A stretch of 64,000 bases of DNA. Origin: Struthio camelus (lineage: Eukaryota; Chordata; Aves; Struthioniformes; Struthionidae). Within the stretch, counting starts at the first letter, position 1; each line of letters begins with the position of its first letter. Made by a program: the position numbers and the translations under genes. This document shows, piece after piece, positions 61,721 to 64,000 of the stretch. The notes beneath the pieces are model-generated. The model worked only from the letters and a program-made list of their open reading frames with translations, ran no database searches and had not been told where the DNA came from. The stretch is from the NCBI RefSeq assembly GCF_040807025.1, contig NC_090946.1, positions 7,172,001-7,236,000 of the forward strand, in the 5' to 3' direction.

Positions 61721-64000
61721 GCGGTTGCCATCCCCCAAGGGGTCAATACGGGTGCCAGGGCTATTTAACGCCAAATGGGAGAGACGCACCTTGATCAGGT
61801 TGGCAGATTATATCACATTGGGGAAGCGGCTCATCCACTGGAGGGCAGCAAATGGTGCTCAGTCAGAGAGTCCTCAGCAAGCTGGAGGACCAGGCCAGCA
61901 AGGACATGAAGAAGCTCAAAAAGCGCAAAAGCAAAATCCTGCCCTGGGGAGGTGAGAAAACTGGCTTAGAGAGATGACCACAGTGTTTGAAGACAGCATA
62001 GAGAAAGTTCAAAATAGCAAGCAGCCGGTCCTAAAGTAACCTCCTAGTTGAGCAGGACAGAGGGTAAGTTGTCAGCGTCACGTGCCGGGGGTGCCTGGAA
62101 AATGATATAATTCACCCAGACGGCAGGCACCCAAGCATCTTCCTTTTTTGGCCAGTTTTACAACCCGTAAAAGGGGTTCCCCTCCCAGGAAATCTTTCCC
62201 TCTCTTATCGCCATCCGGCCTCCTCCTTCAGCTTCCCCATGGCTACATTTGGCTGCTGCTGCCTAGCCATGCAGCCAAAAGGAGGCAAGGGAAGGATAGC
62301 CCATAATATGCCTGTTTGATAGAAGAGTGAATTACGCTAAACCAAAGGGACAGATCCACCTGTGCGGGACTTTGTCCGCACAAATTAGGAACGTACGTTA
62401 AAATGCCTTTCTCCACATTCAGCTCTCACCTGGCCTGGAGAATTGGAGCTGCGAGAGCAGTTAGCTGGGGTTTTTTCTAGCAACAAAGTCTTTTCTCTGA
62501 ACTCTCACCACCGATTCCAAATTTCCTCGCTTCGTTTTTTGTTCATGCCTTCGAATCTGACCTACTTAGAGCAATTCAGGAGAAAGTAACCATAGAAACA
62601 AACAATCACTAGACTGCATCCCTTCTTCTGAGCATCACCCAGTCACTACATCAGTTCTTTCTAGTGTGGTATAGTACGCCTGCAAAACACTGAATCAGAC
62701 ATCTTTTTTTTTTTTTCCCTTCCCTTTATCCAAAACTAATGCCTGAAGTAAGGCATCTCATACATATTTGCACTGCCATCCATGAAGGAAAAGGTTCTCT
62801 CCTGATCTCTACAACAACAACAAAATCAAAAGTTGCTTTGTATGTTGACTGCAGATCATCTCGCAAACAACCATAAAAGGTATTAATGAATAATATTTAA
62901 CATCTTCTTTTTAAATTTAATCATTATATTCAAATTGGTGCAGTAATTATTTCTATAGGCTGATTATCCATTGTGCAAAAAAAAAAAAAATTGTCCTATA
63001 CCTAAGTGATATTTCCAAATTGATTTTTCATCATGAACCCAGCGGGGGAGACTGGTATAAAAAAAAAATTAAAAAAAAAAAAAACTAACTTTCTTCCTAC
63101 GCAAGTTAAACCTTTGAATACTTGCTTTAAGGGATTTTTAACACTAGTCAGCACCACTGAGCCTGAAAAACTCTGCACTTCTTTGTGGCCCCTCTCATTT
63201 CAGCAGGACTACAAGCTAAAAGGGGTGTTAACACCTCAGTGACCCGACTTTTCAACAGACGTTGTATAACGTACCTGGGGAATAGGCTCAAAGTTTCTTC
63301 TGGTATAAAATCTGTGACTTCAGGTTTTTTCACCTCGGTGATGATTCAGCCCAAGGAGGCTACTTGAATCATCGAGCTTGAAGCAGTGAAAGGTTTAGTG
63401 TCCTGCTAGATATTACAGGCTACATTACAAGCTGCTATTTGTCAATAGCGGCTGGTTCTCCTGCACTTGCCATACTCAGGATCTCAATGGGCCTCACATA
63501 GGCAAGAATGAGGTCTTTGTAATAAAGGCTGCAGGGGAAAAACAGCTGCCATTATACACTCACTAGCATCCTGCATCCAGCTGTGACTATTTGCATTAAG
63601 AGAGAGTCAATCCTTGTTGAAAAGCAATTAACTACGTAAAACCAGACCTGACCACTCTGCTCTTCCAGCAGCTTTACTTCTTTTCAGTCCTCTGGCTCGT
63701 TGTTTTACCTCCACTACTCCCATTTCCGTTTCTCCTTGTTCTGGCTGCGCCTCAGCTTCACCAGCCCAAGCTCTCCAGGATCGCTGAGGGGAGGAAGGAG
63801 GTGGTCTTTGTCTCACTCCTCGGATCTGGCTGCCGCTGGGTGTTAACAGCCTAGAGGCCTGAGGATCACCAGAAGCTGGAGGAGAAAAAATAAAAACTCC
63901 TTACATCACTCCCGTGATTTGGCCGCGACCAAATTTCGGATATCGAAGCAACCTGTGTGGCAAGGGACTACTAAACATTGCCGAGGGTGGCGACCAAACC
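61231..64000. other. Region upstream of FADS1
   Basis: The CpG island fades at about 61.7 kb; beyond it lie a CR1 scrap (61785-61960), poly-T (62705-62716) and poly-A runs (62979-62991 and 63061-63084), and otherwise AT-rich sequence. No exon with recognisable motifs or splice sites could be supported on either strand. Confidence 0.5.
61785..61960 (+). mobile_element. Short degraded CR1 fragment
   Basis: The plus strand follows the CR1 RT-end consensus at nucleotide level: a TTGGCAGATTATATCACATT block in place of the usual GCTGATGAYACC, then CTGGAGGGCAGC, TCAGTCAGAGAG, AAGCTGGAGGACCAGGCC, AAGAAGCTCAA and a CTGGGGAGG end. Reading frame and flanks are lost. It lies about 550 bases upstream of the FADS1 start, at the edge of its CpG island. 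Confidence 0.6.

Noticed and set aside
1-64000. CRISPR arrays, bacterial promoters or operons
   Set aside because: No regularly spaced repeats or tightly packed uninterrupted genes; the intron-containing genes show this is vertebrate DNA.

Overview
The window is vertebrate nuclear DNA, most likely from a bird. The reasons are CR1-type LINE fragments, which are the typical dispersed repeat of avian and other archosaur genomes, a maestro-HEAT (MROH) gene of the kind expanded in birds, short introns, and two desaturase genes with vertebrate exon structure. I cannot name the species. No prokaryotic features (operons, CRISPR arrays, IS elements) were seen.

Layout: (1) 170-6587, plus strand, GC-rich: twelve small exons forming the 3' half of an MROH-family gene that begins upstream of the window. 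(2) 6681-7230: a probable solo LTR just past the MROH stop codon. (3) 10010 to about 20550, minus strand: a twelve-exon FADS1-like fatty-acid desaturase (copy A). It is tail-to-tail with MROH, and its first exon lies in a CpG island. (4) About 20.6-51.5 kb: 31 kb with no gene I can support. It holds a 5'-truncated CR1 element (28368-29280), an older CR1 relic near 44.1-44.6 kb, a striking inverted repeat (32556-33475), homopolymers and microsatellites. (5) 51508-61167, minus strand: a second twelve-exon desaturase (copy B), the better match to FADS1, with a CpG-island promoter carrying two CCAAT boxes. (6) 61.7-64 kb: another CR1 scrap and otherwise unassigned sequence.

The two desaturases are direct tandem paralogues. 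Exons 2-12 are the same length in both, all checked splice sites are GT/AG, and both keep the cytochrome-b5 HPGG motif and the three histidine boxes. Front-end desaturases of this family insert double bonds into long-chain polyunsaturated acyl-CoAs in the ER. Copy B looks like an ordinary Delta-5 desaturase. Copy A has diverged to about two-thirds amino-acid identity in exons 2-3, yet it shares a 133-base tract with copy B in exon 1 at 132/133 identity, and no in-frame ATG precedes its conserved exon-1 frame. These contrasts (likely gene conversion, unresolved start, possible neofunctionalisation) are the most interesting signals. I found no convincing wholly new system.
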